Below are positions 44,308 to 54,409 of a DNA stretch of 64,000 bases, in pieces. A program made the translations under genes and the position numbers. Origin of the DNA: Fortiea contorta PCC 7126 (GTDB taxonomy: Bacteria; Cyanobacteriota; Cyanobacteriia; Cyanobacteriales; Nostocaceae). Below the pieces are notes generated by a model, which did not search any database, had not been told where the DNA came from, and saw only the letters and a program-made list of their open reading frames with translations. The stretch is from the NCBI RefSeq assembly GCF_000332295.1, contig NZ_KB235930.1:749895-813894 (forward strand), given 5' to 3'. The stretch's first letter is position 1. The number at the start of each line of letters is the position of its first letter.

Positions 44308-45462
44308 CTATAAAAATCTTTGCGGTGATAACTGAGTAATTATCTCATCTTCCTTACCAGTAACAAAGTCAGCAAATCGCTTTGCTAATGGTGGTACTAT
44401 TGTCAAAGAATTGCTAAATCCAGAGAAAATATGAATATTTTCAAATCTTGGGATAGCACCAATTAAAGGTAAGCGATCGCCACTAAAAGGTACTAAGCAA
44501 TGATGCCAAGTACCGGGTAAATTTTTTAAAGCTGGTAATATTTGACCAACACTTTCTCGTAACCATTTTTCACTAGCTGCAGCGTCAACTTGAGCTTGAG
44601 TATCTGTGAGAATGCGGCTAATTTGACCCAAACGCAAACTACCATCTGCAAACTGAATTGCACCCGCATCTAAAATTGGCGATACGGGTTCATTACCCGG
44701 TTCATCCCACAAGTGCTCAAATTGAGTTGATATAGCTTCTAACTGAAAACGGTGTAAATTAGCCGGACTCACCAAAGTGCGTAATTGCAGATTTACAGGT
44801 GGCGTTTCCACAATTTCCCCATGGGTGAAATAAATTTTAATGGGAATACCAGATGATTTTAATAACTGTCGGCCGAGTCCACCCGCACAGACAACAATAT
44901 TTGCACCGTGATAAACTTCGTTAGTAGTTTTGACAATATTGGGCAGTATTTGCCAGACTGGAGATATTTGTATTTCACCGCCAGCGCGTAAGAAAGCTTG
45001 CTTCAAAGCTTGGGTTGTTTTCCCTGGATGAATATGACCATGTTTAGCGGTTAAAGCACCGCTAATGGCTTGTGGATTCAGCAGCGGTTCTAACTCACAA
45101 GCTTCGGCGACACTGATCAAGCGGGGTGGAATCGCACAACCAGCATACAACGTAGCTGTCGCCTCTGGGTCGCTAGCGGTGTCAACAGTCAGTACTAAGT
45201 TTAATTCCCGGAATTGGATATCAGCGTCTAACTCTAGAGATAAAATATGATAGCGAGCGATCGCCTCGGTACACAACTGACGAGTTAGTGGTGTGGTAGC
45301 CGACCAATATCCTAGACCACCGTAACTAAAGCGGGTTGCATTCTGCGGTGTAGCACTCTGCTCTAACAACAGCACCGCCAAACCTACCTTCGCTAACTCA
45401 TAAGCTAGCGTCGCACCAGTAATTCCACCACCAACAACAATCCAGTCGCAGGTTTTCATCAT
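44308..45462 (-). CDS. FAD-dependent oxidoreductase (DAO family)
   Basis: A 384-residue flavoenzyme of the glycine oxidase/D-amino-acid oxidase fold. The N-terminal ADP-binding motif is IVVGGGITGATLAYELAKVG, followed by VLLLEQ. The C-terminal flavin contact region is HCLVPFSGDRLPLIGAIP and IHIFSGFSNSLTIVPPLAKR. The exact substrate cannot be deduced; an amino acid or N-methylated amine is likely for the family. No signal peptide. The 62-bp spacer to the upstream gene on the same strand makes an operon possible but not evident. Confidence 0.85.
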   Translation of the reverse strand: MMKTCDWIVVGGGITGATLAYELAKVGLAVLLLEQSATPQNATRFSYGGLGYWSATTPLTRQLCTEAIARYHILSLELDADIQFRELNLVLTVDTASDPEATATLYAGCAIPPRLISVAEACELEPLLNPQAISGALTAKHGHIHPGKTTQALKQAFLRAGGEIQISPVWQILPNIVKTTNEVYHGANIVVCAGGLGRQLLKSSGIPIKIYFTHGEIVETPPVNLQLRTLVSPANLHRFQLEAISTQFEHLWDEPGNEPVSPILDAGAIQFADGSLRLGQISRILTDTQAQVDAAASEKWLRESVGQILPALKNLPGTWHHCLVPFSGDRLPLIGAIPRFENIHIFSGFSNSLTIVPPLAKRFADFVTGKEDEIITQLSPQRFL

Positions 45463-45522
45463 ACTCGCCTTGAAAATAGGGGGCTAGAGACTAGGGAAAA
45501 ACATTGCCCCTAGCCCCTAGAA

Positions 45523-45840
45523 TTATCTCAAAGACTGACCCGCTTGGGATAGTAGCCGTGCTAGTTGGCGTACCTTCGAGGCGATATCAGGGTTAGCATT
45601 GGTAGCAGCTTCGGAGGTATCTTCCCCTAAATCAGTAAGAATATCAGCGATCGCCGCTTGATCGCTACTGCTATTCGATAGTGCCAATTTTAGCTCATCC
45701 AAATCCTCAGCCAGATCAGTTCCTTGTAGTTGTTGTTGCCAACTATTGATCACAGCGATAGCTTGCTCAACAGGGATTGAGGTCAGACCTTTTTGTAAGG
45801 CAGAAATGGTAGTATCTAGGTCAACATTTTGAGTAGCCAT
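45523..45840 (-). CDS. small helical hypothetical protein, 105 aa
   Basis: Not assigned. An acidic, all-helical, soluble protein (MATQNVDLDTTISALQKGLT, SIPVEQAIAVINSWQQQL, ELKLALSN, IADILTDLGEDTSEA and DIASKVRQLARLLSQAGQSL). The gene has a good ribosome site (AGGAG, seven bases before ATG). The protein pattern is typical of small conserved cyanobacterial proteins of unknown role. It is upstream of the FAD oxidoreductase gene on the same strand. Confidence 0.72.
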   Translation of the reverse strand: MATQNVDLDTTISALQKGLTSIPVEQAIAVINSWQQQLQGTDLAEDLDELKLALSNSSSDQAAIADILTDLGEDTSEAATNANPDIASKVRQLARLLSQAGQSLR

Positions 45841-46371
45841 AATTGACTCCTGGGTTCAGTAAATTTGGTATGTAACAAATGATTTCCGAATTAGTCGTGA
45901 AAATTAAGCTCATACCTCATTGAATTTTTGTGAATGTAAAGACTGAATTCCTCGGCCCAGAGATATAGCTTGATATAACTTCATCATTTCACAAACCCAG
46001 CCTAGCAACAGAAGACAAAACCACACTCAGTAGCTTGGTGTCTGGGTTTTATATTGGTTTTATGTCATAAAATACTCAACGACAGCCATAAGTAAATAAT
46101 TTCACCCGTCATCCTTCATACTTCATACTTCTTCACCCTAGCCTGCGCCAAGTCCACCAGAAGGCTTTCCGCTCTTTAGCAAGTGGCGTCGAAGACTGCG
46201 ACTCCCTCACCGCTCCGCGTCTACATACTTTACAATTCATAATCTTCGGTTAGATATACAGACACCAAATAGTTTATTTTAATAAAATTGGCAAGTTAAT
46301 ACACACTGATGCTATTTGATTTGCTTGAATAGCTATATTGATAGGACAAATATTCGTCGGAACTGGAGATT
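45841..46371. other. intergenic region with dispersed repeats
   Basis: 531 bp between divergent genes. The stretch from about 46105 to 46235 contains degenerate CTTCATA heptamers and a GC-rich dispersed repeat (about 46140-46225). The AT-rich 100 bp before 46372 probably hold the promoter of the zinc-ribbon gene. No credible open frame. Confidence 0.4.
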
Positions 46372-46617
46372 ATGGCTAGTAAGTTAATTGATGTTAGAGA
46401 GTACACTGTCAGGGCGCATAAAAGGGAGATTCATACTCGTGTGTTCAACTTTGTCTGTAAGCAGTGCGACGAACCTACAAAGCGCGAAACTTTTGGGACT
46501 CGACCATTATATTGTGAGGTTTGTCGCCCTCCCCAAGCACCGAAAAAACCACAGCCCCAAGTGACAAAAGCTAAACCCCGGCCCATGACTTACAAAAGTA
46601 CCTCTGATTTGGATTGA
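46372..46617 (+). CDS. small zinc-ribbon protein, 81 aa
   Basis: A basic 81-residue protein with two CXXC pairs, [10 protein letters not shown] (near residue 30) and LYCEVCRPP (near residue 49), which should bind one zinc ion. The tail is rich in Pro and Lys ([20 protein letters not shown]), suited to nucleic-acid or protein contact. GGAG lies just ahead of the ATG. The next gene starts seven bases after its stop, so they form a tight operon. I do not recognise the family. Confidence 0.75.
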   Translation: MASKLIDVREYTVRAHKREIHTRVFNFVCKQCDEPTKRETFGTRPLYCEVCRPPQAPKKPQPQVTKAKPRPMTYKSTSDLD

Positions 46618-46624
46618 TTGAAGC

Positions 46625-47626
46625 ATGAATTTAAAAGGACACTTAGAAGCACCTCCCGATACTCTCCTCTCGCCATTATTGGAACTCAGAGAGCATTACG
46701 CCCGCATGACTCAAGAGTACGAACGCTTATATACACAGGCGCGCGAGCAGCTGGAGCATGTGGAAGCTTTGTTATCTAGTTGGTCAACTTCACAGACTGA
46801 TAACCAGTTTTCAATACTAGAAGCAGTACCGGAAACCGCTAGACCTTTTGCTGGTGAACCGCGTTTGTCTCTGTCTCCTGCAGAAATTGCTGATATTGAT
46901 GTGGTGCAGTCTGAGGGGTCAGAACCCACAAAGACAAACAATTTGCAGATAGATGATTCTCCATTTCCTACTAATAACAACGAGTACTTGAATTTAAGTA
47001 CATCTGCAGAAAATCACGATCATTCTGGCAGGATATTAGATATTCCGATGCTGCCAGAATATCAAAATCTCACTCGGATGGAAGCTATCAAGAAACTATT
47101 GCAAGAACACATTGGTACTGTGTGTCATATAGACTTCATTGTGCGATCGCTCTATGGTGAGTTAGACCCCCATGTATTCAAAGTCGTTAAAGGTAGAGTT
47201 CAATCCTCTCTAACACAAGGTAGAGAAAGAACCGCTTGGTATGGTATCCCTGAAGAACCCGGTTGTTATACTCTAGATTTAGGTTTACTTACTTCCGGTA
47301 ATGTCAAAAATGTTAAATCCAAGAAAAAACCTCTGGTATTTCCCAAGACAAAAATAGTCCCGATGCTGAGACCATTTGATGGTCAATTTTTGATTGATGC
47401 TATCTCTTCTCTTTTAAAACAAAATTCGGGAAAAATTTTCACTGTAGCAGAAGTAATCGCCGGATTATATGGCGATATCGATGCGGAGGATACCAGAGAA
47501 ATTAAAAGCAAAGTGCTCAATGAATTGTCCAGAGGCTATCGCACAGGACGATTTTCTAAAATACCAGACAAAATCGGCTTGTATACCTGGGATGTAAAAT
47601 TGGCACTGGAGAAAAAGCCCGGTTGA
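46625..47626 (+). CDS. protein with coiled coil and duplicated winged-helix-like domain, 333 aa
   Basis: Not assigned to a named family. A coiled coil at about 22-60 (MTQEYERLYTQAREQLEHVE) is followed by an acidic, disordered linker. Two copies of a helix-rich domain of about 75 residues come next. The first has [40 protein letters not shown] and WYGIPEEPGCYTLD; the second has FLIDAISSLLKQNSGKIFTV, VIAGLYGDIDAEDTREIKSK and FSKIPDKIGLYTWD. The repeat resembles HARE-HTH/winged-helix domains of transcription and restriction-linked proteins. With the zinc-ribbon gene it suggests a small DNA-associated complex. Confidence 0.72.
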   Translation: MNLKGHLEAPPDTLLSPLLELREHYARMTQEYERLYTQAREQLEHVEALLSSWSTSQTDNQFSILEAVPETARPFAGEPRLSLSPAEIADIDVVQSEGSEPTKTNNLQIDDSPFPTNNNEYLNLSTSAENHDHSGRILDIPMLPEYQNLTRMEAIKKLLQEHIGTVCHIDFIVRSLYGELDPHVFKVVKGRVQSSLTQGRERTAWYGIPEEPGCYTLDLGLLTSGNVKNVKSKKKPLVFPKTKIVPMLRPFDGQFLIDAISSLLKQNSGKIFTVAEVIAGLYGDIDAEDTREIKSKVLNELSRGYRTGRFSKIPDKIGLYTWDVKLALEKKPG

Positions 47627-47669
47627 AGGGTCAAAAAATAGGAATAAAACTGTTAAGAGTTCCCTACCC

Positions 47670-49160
47670 CTAACTCATAGCAATATCTACCCAATTCAGA
47701 GTGCGTTGCACTGCTTTTAGCCAAGTGGCAAAGTTTCTCAAGACTCTATCTCTATCTTGACTCGGTTCAAACACTCTGTCTATCTGACGTTGCTGGAGTA
47801 GCTCTGGATAACTAAGCCAGAATCCCACGGCTAGACCTGCAGCAAATGCTGCACCTTGTACGGTTGTATCGCGGATTGTGGGGCGTTCTATGGGAATTCC
47901 TAGCACATCTGCTTGGAACTGCATGAGAAAATTATTCTCGCAAGCACCACCATCTACGGTTAGTCGCTTCATCGGCGTGTTACTAGATGCATTAATCGCC
48001 TGTACTACTTCCACAACTTGGTAAGCGATCGCTTCTAAAACAGCCCGTACCAAATGCTGCGGTTGGACTCTAGCGGTGAGTCCGAAAAAAGCTCCCCTCG
48101 CGGTCATATCCCAGTATGGTGTACCGAGTCCGCTGAATGCTGGGACAAAGTAGACTCCGCCGTTATCGGGTACTTGATTCGCCATCAACTCGGTTTCAGC
48201 CGCCGAGTTAATGATTTTCATCCCATCGCGTAACCATTGGATACAAGCGCCACTAGTAAACATACTGCCTTCCAGTGCATAACCCACATCTTTTTTTTGT
48301 GTCCAAGCAATTGTAGAGATTAATTGTTGTGGCGATCGCACAATTTCCGTGCCAGTGTGAGCTACTAAAAAAGTACCAGTACCGTAAGTACATTTCATTA
48401 AACCAGGGCGATCGCAGCCGTGACCAAATAGAGCCGCTTGCTGATCTCCCAAAATTGCCGCGATCGGGATGCTAGCGCCGACCACAGAGGCATCTGTTAC
48501 CCCAAATTCCCCTAGGCTGGGGCGAATTTGAGGCAAGATATGAGCTGGAATCTGGAATAAATCAAGTAGGTGCTCATCCCACTCACAAGTCTGGAGATTC
48601 ATCAACATCGTGCGACTGGCGTTGCTGTGGTCAGTGGCGTGGACTTTACCGCCCGTAAGGTTCCACAACACCCAGCTATCAATTGTCCCAGCTAAGAGAT
48701 GACGCCGGTCAACATCAGGAAACTGGTCTAACAACCATCTGATTTTAGTAGCTGAGAAATAGGCGTCAATAATTAAGCCAGTGCGATCGGAAATTTCCGG
48801 TGCATATCCCTGAGCTTGCAATTGATGGCAAAAAGCCGCAGTGCGGCGGTCTTGCCAAACAATCGCCCGATGCAGAGGTTTTCCAGTCGTTTTGTCCCAA
48901 ATCAAGCAGGTTTCCCGCTGTACAGTCAAGCCGAGCGCGACCACCGCCTTTGGGGTAATTTGCGCCTCAGCCAGAGCACTCTGCATCAAAGTGCAAGTAT
49001 CTTGCCAAATTTGCTCTGCGTCATGCTCCAACCAGCCAGGACAAGGATAATACTGTGTCAGTTCTTTGTATGCTCGCCCCACCACCTTTCCTTCCGTGTC
49101 AAACACAAAAGCACGGTTTCCCGTGGTACCCAAATCCAACGCCAAAATATAACCAAACAT
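47670..49160 (-). CDS. glpK: glycerol kinase
   Basis: Phosphorylates glycerol to glycerol-3-phosphate in the cytosol. The 496-residue FGGY-family protein has the ATP-binding DLGTTGNRAFVFD at residues 7-19 (most GlpK have GTTSSR), the substrate region WLEHDAEQIW and VWQDRRTAAFC, and the C-terminal VDGGACENNFLMQFQADVLG. Only 11 bp separate its start from the stop of the PAS-Crp regulator gene upstream, so the two are likely co-transcribed. The regulator may respond to a signal linked to glycerol or lipid breakdown. Confidence 0.93.
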   Translation of the reverse strand: MFGYILALDLGTTGNRAFVFDTEGKVVGRAYKELTQYYPCPGWLEHDAEQIWQDTCTLMQSALAEAQITPKAVVALGLTVQRETCLIWDKTTGKPLHRAIVWQDRRTAAFCHQLQAQGYAPEISDRTGLIIDAYFSATKIRWLLDQFPDVDRRHLLAGTIDSWVLWNLTGGKVHATDHSNASRTMLMNLQTCEWDEHLLDLFQIPAHILPQIRPSLGEFGVTDASVVGASIPIAAILGDQQAALFGHGCDRPGLMKCTYGTGTFLVAHTGTEIVRSPQQLISTIAWTQKKDVGYALEGSMFTSGACIQWLRDGMKIINSAAETELMANQVPDNGGVYFVPAFSGLGTPYWDMTARGAFFGLTARVQPQHLVRAVLEAIAYQVVEVVQAINASSNTPMKRLTVDGGACENNFLMQFQADVLGIPIERPTIRDTTVQGAAFAAGLAVGFWLSYPELLQQRQIDRVFEPSQDRDRVLRNFATWLKAVQRTLNWVDIAMS

Positions 49161-49171
49161 CTACACTTAGT

Positions 49172-50356
49172 TTATTCACCAAAACCTTTCAAAATTATAT
49201 GTTTTTTTGCGTCAAAACTAATTAATCTTTGTTGTTGTAACTTACTAATCAGACGTGTAATCGTCACCCTTGTAGTACAGCAGGCGCTAGCAATATCTTC
49301 ATGAGTTAAGCGCACACTGAGACGAATTCCTTCAGTTACAGGTTCACCGACTTCTTGTTTCAAAAATTGGAAAAGATGGTGCAGGCGCTCTTGCACTCGC
49401 CGTTTACCAGCAATCACTAAAAAATATTCTGTCTGCTGTAATCGCTGATTGATTTTTGGTAAAATAGCGCAACTCAGCATCGGTGAAACAGCGATTTCTG
49501 CTAAATAAATAGATACTAATTCCACATCAGCAAGAGCAGTTGCTTGGTAAATTTGTAAAGATGTCATACTAGAACCAAAAACCATTCCTGTTGTCGCTAG
49601 CCCAATCAGCACTTCTTCGCCTGTTTCACAAAATGTACTTAATTTAACCAAACCCTGGCGAACGTACCAAATTACTAATGGGTTGAGAGGAATTGTTTCA
49701 CCTTTAGAATATTTATGTATCGAGCGATTTTGGCTGAGGTCATTGTCATTCTTGACGATTGCAGATTCTATTTGGTGGTGGCGCTCGGTGACATCTCTGA
49801 TTTGCCAACGAATAGCAATAACTCTTCCTTGTTGATTGCGAACAACCGCCATTGTCAAAGCCGCATCAAAGCAATCGCTGTTTTTTTGTTGCAAGCGAAT
49901 AACTAATTCTCTGACTCTATGGGATGGTGGTAATTGTGATAATTGAATAAGTTCATTACGAAAGCGCTGACGTTCTTCTGTAGGGACAAAATTAATTAAA
50001 GATTTACCCAACAGTAATTGCTTAGAGATTTTGAATAATTGCGCTGTGGGCTGGTTAGCTTCTTGAATAACGCTGTCTGTATTGGTGACTAAATAAGCGT
50101 CCGGCGCAAACTCAAATAACTCTTGGTAGTGTTGGCGTTCCGTTTCTAACAAATTGCGCGTTTGGATGAGTTCTTCATTTTGCTGATACAGTTCTTCCGC
50201 CGCTAGCTGTACCATCCTAGAGGTACTATAGAGTTCTTTAAAAGCTTGTGGCAGCATATCAGGCGGAATCCAAGGTAGTACACTAGCAGTCTGGTATAAA
50301 TCTGCTAAACGTGTATGTAGAGTTTCTGCGCGTTGGATAAATTTTTCTATGTTCAC
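49172..50356 (-). CDS. Crp/Fnr-family regulator with N-terminal PAS domain
   Basis: About 394 residues. After a helical segment (VQLAAEELYQQNEELIQTRN) comes a PAS/PAC domain (about 80-200; ELFEFAPDAYLVTNTDSVIQ to RWQIRDVTER). A cyclic-nucleotide-type beta barrel (about 220-310) and a C-terminal Crp helix-turn-helix (VRLTHEDIASACCTTRVTIT, then RLISKL) follow; the recognition helix is close to that of NtcA. GTG 50356 is preferred because AGGA lies eight bases ahead; a TTG six bases further upstream is also open. It may regulate the downstream glpK gene or itself. The PAS-Crp fusion is unusual. Confidence 0.85.
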   Translation of the reverse strand: MNIEKFIQRAETLHTRLADLYQTASVLPWIPPDMLPQAFKELYSTSRMVQLAAEELYQQNEELIQTRNLLETERQHYQELFEFAPDAYLVTNTDSVIQEANQPTAQLFKISKQLLLGKSLINFVPTEERQRFRNELIQLSQLPPSHRVRELVIRLQQKNSDCFDAALTMAVVRNQQGRVIAIRWQIRDVTERHHQIESAIVKNDNDLSQNRSIHKYSKGETIPLNPLVIWYVRQGLVKLSTFCETGEEVLIGLATTGMVFGSSMTSLQIYQATALADVELVSIYLAEIAVSPMLSCAILPKINQRLQQTEYFLVIAGKRRVQERLHHLFQFLKQEVGEPVTEGIRLSVRLTHEDIASACCTTRVTITRLISKLQQQRLISFDAKKHIILKGFGE

Positions 50357-50661
50357 CTTCAATTCCTGGGATTTACTGACAAAGCGAAGATCAAGATTTG
50401 GCTACGTAAAACTGAGCAATAATTTTGACAAATTTTAGTATGTCTACAGGTTCATGATCATCGGATTTATTTTTTAAAAATGGAAATTAATACTCAAATT
50501 AACTTGAGCAACATCTATTTATTCATCATACGTAGTAATTTCAGATATATCATAATACAGGTGAAAAAACTGATTTATGATTACTCTTAACACCACACAG
50601 GAAATCTTGTCTTGACTGAGCGCTGAGTGCATGACTTATAGCTGACAGCTATCGACTGTTT
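50357..50661. promoter_or_regulatory. upstream region of the PAS-Crp regulator
   Basis: 305 bp of AT-rich DNA between two minus-strand genes. It probably contains the promoter for the regulator-glpK pair. No operator, repeat or terminator could be identified. Confidence 0.35.
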
Positions 50662-51081
50662 CTATCTTTGATGAAAAAATTCTGAAAAGTCAGTTATGTA
50701 AGAACGTAAAAGACGCCGACCTAAGATGACGCCGATTTCTGACCATACTAATGAGCCAATTAAAATAGTAGCTAGTAGAGAAATCAGGTAAGAAGGTAAA
50801 GTCGGTAGTCCAAAAATTTCTAACATGGCGCCGAAAGCTATAAAAACACCAGCAGCTATACCTAAAAACGGAATTAACAACTGTAACTTTGCCCATCGAG
50901 ATAGAATCACAAGAGAATGATTCTTATCCCATTGTTTTACCCGTTGTCGTAGCGTAATCACAAATGGCAAACTACAAGTTAGGGTAATTAGTAAGCCAAT
51001 CACAAGTAGAACATATGGCGGTTGTGAGTATTTAAATAATACAAAATCATGCAATTGCTGTAAGTATTTAGACCAATCCAT
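50662..51081 (-). CDS. small membrane protein, 139 aa
   Basis: Not assigned. From MDWSKYLQQLHDFVLFKYSQ it has three hydrophobic segments: VLLVIGLLITLTCSLPFVIT, LQLLIPFLGIAAGVFIAFGA and YLISLLATILIGSLVWSEIG, with a basic loop between the first two. The ATG at 51081 is preferred over an upstream ATG at 51123, which would add an uncharacteristic leader. It could be a structural membrane protein of four or fewer helices; nothing around it hints at the role. Confidence 0.65.
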   Translation of the reverse strand: MDWSKYLQQLHDFVLFKYSQPPYVLLVIGLLITLTCSLPFVITLRQRVKQWDKNHSLVILSRWAKLQLLIPFLGIAAGVFIAFGAMLEIFGLPTLPSYLISLLATILIGSLVWSEIGVILGRRLLRSYITDFSEFFHQR

Positions 51082-51905
51082 AATTAATCCACTCCCTTTT
51101 TTGAATGCTTGTGTTACCAGCATTCCTCCAGCTATCCCGATGTAGGGTGTGCTATCTTAATTTTTCTCACAATTTCACATCATTAGGTGACTAATCTGGT
51201 GTTTTTCTGGAAAAATCAATCTTTCATGAATGCTATCGATACTGACAAGAATTTTAGCTGGTTTGTGAAGAATAATTCCCAACACAATCAGCTGTATACT
51301 GTGATTACTCAACAGCTTAACTAGTATTATGTCTACCAACTTCTACCAGAAGAACTAGGTGCTTATTACTAAAGGTATAAGCCTAATTTTAAATTGCTCT
51401 GTGAGCTTGAATACAATTTTTTGTTAAATGTATTTTTTTAGACTTGCTATTTGACTTTGAGAAAGAAGTATTTGTGTATGTAGACACATGATGGCTTAAC
51501 TAGGATAGCTTCTTTGGTTAGAGGACAACTAAATTTGTGAACGATATAGTTCAAGTATGTATAACAGCTGTTCAACACGTAGTTGTTCGGGAGTGATGAG
51601 CAAGATATTCATAGTATCGAAGCTATTCACTCCTATTTATTAGATTTAATTGGAGAAGAGGGGTTAGGGATTAGGGGCTAGGGACAAGATTTATCAACGA
51701 TTTAATTATGGTTTACCTGAAACCCATTTAGAGACTTTGCAATGTCACGTCTTTATAGTTATTGGATAATTGCCTTGAGGCGTTCTCCGGTTATGAGTGT
51801 AGGTAGAGGCGGTTTGTTTGGGCAAAATTTTGAGCACAGTTACCCCTTTTTTGCTAATTTAGGGGAGGTAAAAGCAAAAAATGCTCAAATAGTGAGAAAA
51901 ACCGA
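51082..51905. other. long intergenic region before the porin gene
   Basis: 824 bp without a convincing gene. It is AT-rich. Near 51650-51690 there is a short run of GGGATTAGGGGCTAGGGA-type heptamers. The frame at 51742-51948 overlaps the porin start and has no protein-like features. The porin promoter should lie in the last 200 bp. Confidence 0.4.
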
Positions 51906-53504
51906 TTGGACAAGGTTAAAAGTCATTTTCTGTTCAAATTGCTGTTGATTAGCAGTCTAAACTTGATAGCTGGTGCGACTATTTCACCTGCTATGGCGCA
52001 AGTGGAATCTTTTTTCACTGACGCCGAGATACTCAAAGACAAGGCTGTTGTGGCTCAAATGCCAGCGGTGAGTCAGTTTTCGGATGTACAACCGACAGAT
52101 TGGGCGTTTTCGGCGCTGCGATCGCTGATTGAGCAATATGGAATCATTTCGGGTTATCCTGATGGTACATTTCGCGGTAATCGGGCAATTAGCAGATATG
52201 AATTTGCTGCTGGGTTAAATGCAGTTCTGGAGCAAATTAATCGACTTGTGGCTGAGGGGAAAGCAGATGCTCTTTCCCAAGATGACTTAACAGTATTACA
52301 GCGAGTCCAAGAATAATTTGCTGCGGAATTAAGTACTTTGCAAGCGCAAATTGATTTGTTAGAAAGTCGCTCGACAGAATTAGCAGCTAATCAATTCTCA
52401 ACAACCACAAGACTATCAGGTCAAGTAATCTTCGCGGCGAATATAGGGGGATTTACAGGCGATCGCATTATCGCTCCTAGAGGCGCTCTCATCAGCGAAA
52501 ATGACCCAAATGCAACTTTAATTTACAGAGTTTCTCTCAATTTAAATACCAGTTTCACAGGTAAAGATTTATTGCAAGTCCGCTTAATAACTGGTAGCGA
52601 CGGTGCGGATGATAACGCGGGTGGTTTTTTAGAACCTAACCTAGGAAGCACTTTAGAATTTTCAATTCCCGGTAGAGATAACCAATTGAGTGTTGCGCGT
52701 CTTTATTACACCTGGCCTGTATCTCCAGATTTGAGTGTGACTATCGGCCCTTCCATGACAGCACCGGATTTTGTGGACAAAAATCGCTATGCAAATATCA
52801 GTTTTCTCGATTTTTTCACTCAAGCTTTTGTGAATAATTTTATCCTGTTTCCTAGAGGTAGAGGTGCAGGAGGGGCGATCGCTTGGAATCCAGGTGGCGG
52901 ATCTGTACATCTACGAGCAGTATACATCGCCGGCGATGGCGAAAATGCTTTACCAGAGAATGCACAAGTTTTTGGTGGTGGTAGACCTGAAGATATCCGA
53001 CTATTTCCTATTGGTGGTGGTGCGAAAGGGGGCTTATTTGGCGACCCTTACCAAGGAATAGTGGAATTAGAATACGCACCGAGTCGTACCTCATCTGTGC
53101 GTTTGCAGTATGGTAGTGGTAAAATTTTCGGCAGCGATTTTGATGTTTTTGGGATTAATTTTGATGTCGCATTAAGCGATCGCTTTGGTGTATTCGGACG
53201 CTACGGCTATGGTTTTTATCCCAATACCACAGTGGGGGATATTAATTCCCATTATTGGATGGCTGGGTTAGCATTTCCTAATTTATTTGTGAAAAGAGCG
53301 ATCGCTGGTATTGCCATTGGTCAACCGTTTATCGCTGATACTGTGGGCAATGTTAGTCAGACTAATTTTGAAGCTTTCTATAATTTTCCCCTCAGCGACC
53401 AAATCCGCATCACTCCCTTAATACAAGTTATTACTAATCCCGGCAATCAAGACTCAAATGGTGCTATATTTAGTGGGACAATGCGAATGGTATTGTCATT
53501 TTAA
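51906..53504 (+). pseudogene. SLH-OprB outer-membrane porin interrupted by one stop codon
   Basis: Begins at TTG with a signal peptide (FLFKLLLISSLNLIAGATIS, cleavage after AMA). An S-layer homology domain (SDVQPTDWAFSALRSLIEQY, GYPDGTFRGNRAISRYEFAA) follows, then a coiled coil and an OprB-type beta barrel ending in VLSF with C-terminal Phe. A TAA at 52314-52316 interrupts the coiled coil between RVQE and FAAELSTLQAQID. The frame on both sides is the same, so one G to T change from GAA explains it. Family members mediate solute or iron uptake across the outer membrane. It is a fresh pseudogene, or a sequencing error. Confidence 0.85.
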
Positions 53505-53563
53505 TCGCCATTCGTCAAATAATTTGGGATTACCGATGGATTTGAGATCAATCCTCTTGATTG

Positions 53564-54409
53564 TTAAGCTAACAGAGCGATCGCATGATGGCGCAGATGA
53601 TCGGCGATAAAACTGGAAATAAAATAATAACTATGGTCATAACCTGATTGATAACGCAAATTTAGCGGTTGATTCACCTCTGCACAAGCTTGTGCAAACA
53701 CCTCTGGTAGTAGTTGGGTTGCTAAAAATTTATCTGCAGTTCCTTGATCAATTAAAATCTGACTGTGATATCCCAATTGTTTGACCAATTCACTAGCATC
53801 ATAAGCACTCCAAGCAGCTTGGTCATTTCCTAAATAGCGACTGAAAGCCTTTTGACCCCAAGGACAACGCATAGGTGCAACAATAGGAGCAAAAGCAGAA
53901 ACTGATTTATATAGTTGTGGGTTTCTCATCGCACAGACAAGCGCTCCATGTCCACCCATAGAATGACCGAAAATACCTTGATTTTCCGGTTGTGTAGGAA
54001 AATTTTCGGTAATCAAAGCAGGTAATTCACGGACAACGTAACTATACATTTGGTAATGCTGACACCAGGGTTCCGTTGTCGCATCCACATAAAAACCTGC
54101 GCCCGTACCAAAATCCGATTCCTCATCCTCACCAGCAATACCTGTATTCCGAGGGCTAGTATCTGGTGCGACTAGCATCAACCCATATTCAGCCGCCCAA
54201 GAGAGTGCTCCCGCTTTGACGATAAAATTTTCTTCAGTGCATGTCAAACCAGAGAGAAAATAGAGCACAGGTACAGGTTTTTGAGTGACTTGCGGTGGTT
54301 GATAAACAGCAAAGCGCATCTCACCGTTACATGTAGTGGCAGCGTGGGAATAAAAACCGATTTTACCACCAAAGCATTGAGATTCTGAGATCAAGTTAAG
54401 ATTCTTCAT
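53564..54409 (-). CDS. fghA: S-formylglutathione hydrolase
   Basis: Hydrolyses S-formylglutathione to formate and glutathione, the second step of glutathione-dependent formaldehyde removal. The 281-residue esterase starts [20 protein letters not shown]; an ATG nine bases earlier also exists. The nucleophile elbow is [12 protein letters not shown] near residue 143. The catalytic His lies in [17 protein letters not shown], and the early [13 protein letters not shown] forms the oxyanion region. Its partner dehydrogenase adhC is on the same strand 1.6 kb upstream, separated by a degraded island. Its 5' end overlaps the DUF29 gene by 14 bp. Confidence 0.93.
   Translation of the reverse strand: MKNLNLISESQCFGGKIGFYSHAATTCNGEMRFAVYQPPQVTQKPVPVLYFLSGLTCTEENFIVKAGALSWAAEYGLMLVAPDTSPRNTGIAGEDEESDFGTGAGFYVDATTEPWCQHYQMYSYVVRELPALITENFPTQPENQGIFGHSMGGHGALVCAMRNPQLYKSVSAFAPIVAPMRCPWGQKAFSRYLGNDQAAWSAYDASELVKQLGYHSQILIDQGTADKFLATQLLPEVFAQACAEVNQPLNLRYQSGYDHSYYFISSFIADHLRHHAIALLA

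Noticed and set aside
46911-46929. CTGAGGGGTCAGA inside the winged-helix-like gene, matching 13 bases of the IS inner repeat
   Set aside because: Short match within a coding linker with the frame intact; could be chance or an old trace, and cannot be decided by eye.
51742-51948. 68-codon open frame upstream of the porin
   Set aside because: Overlaps the porin start out of frame, has no protein-like composition and no ribosome site.
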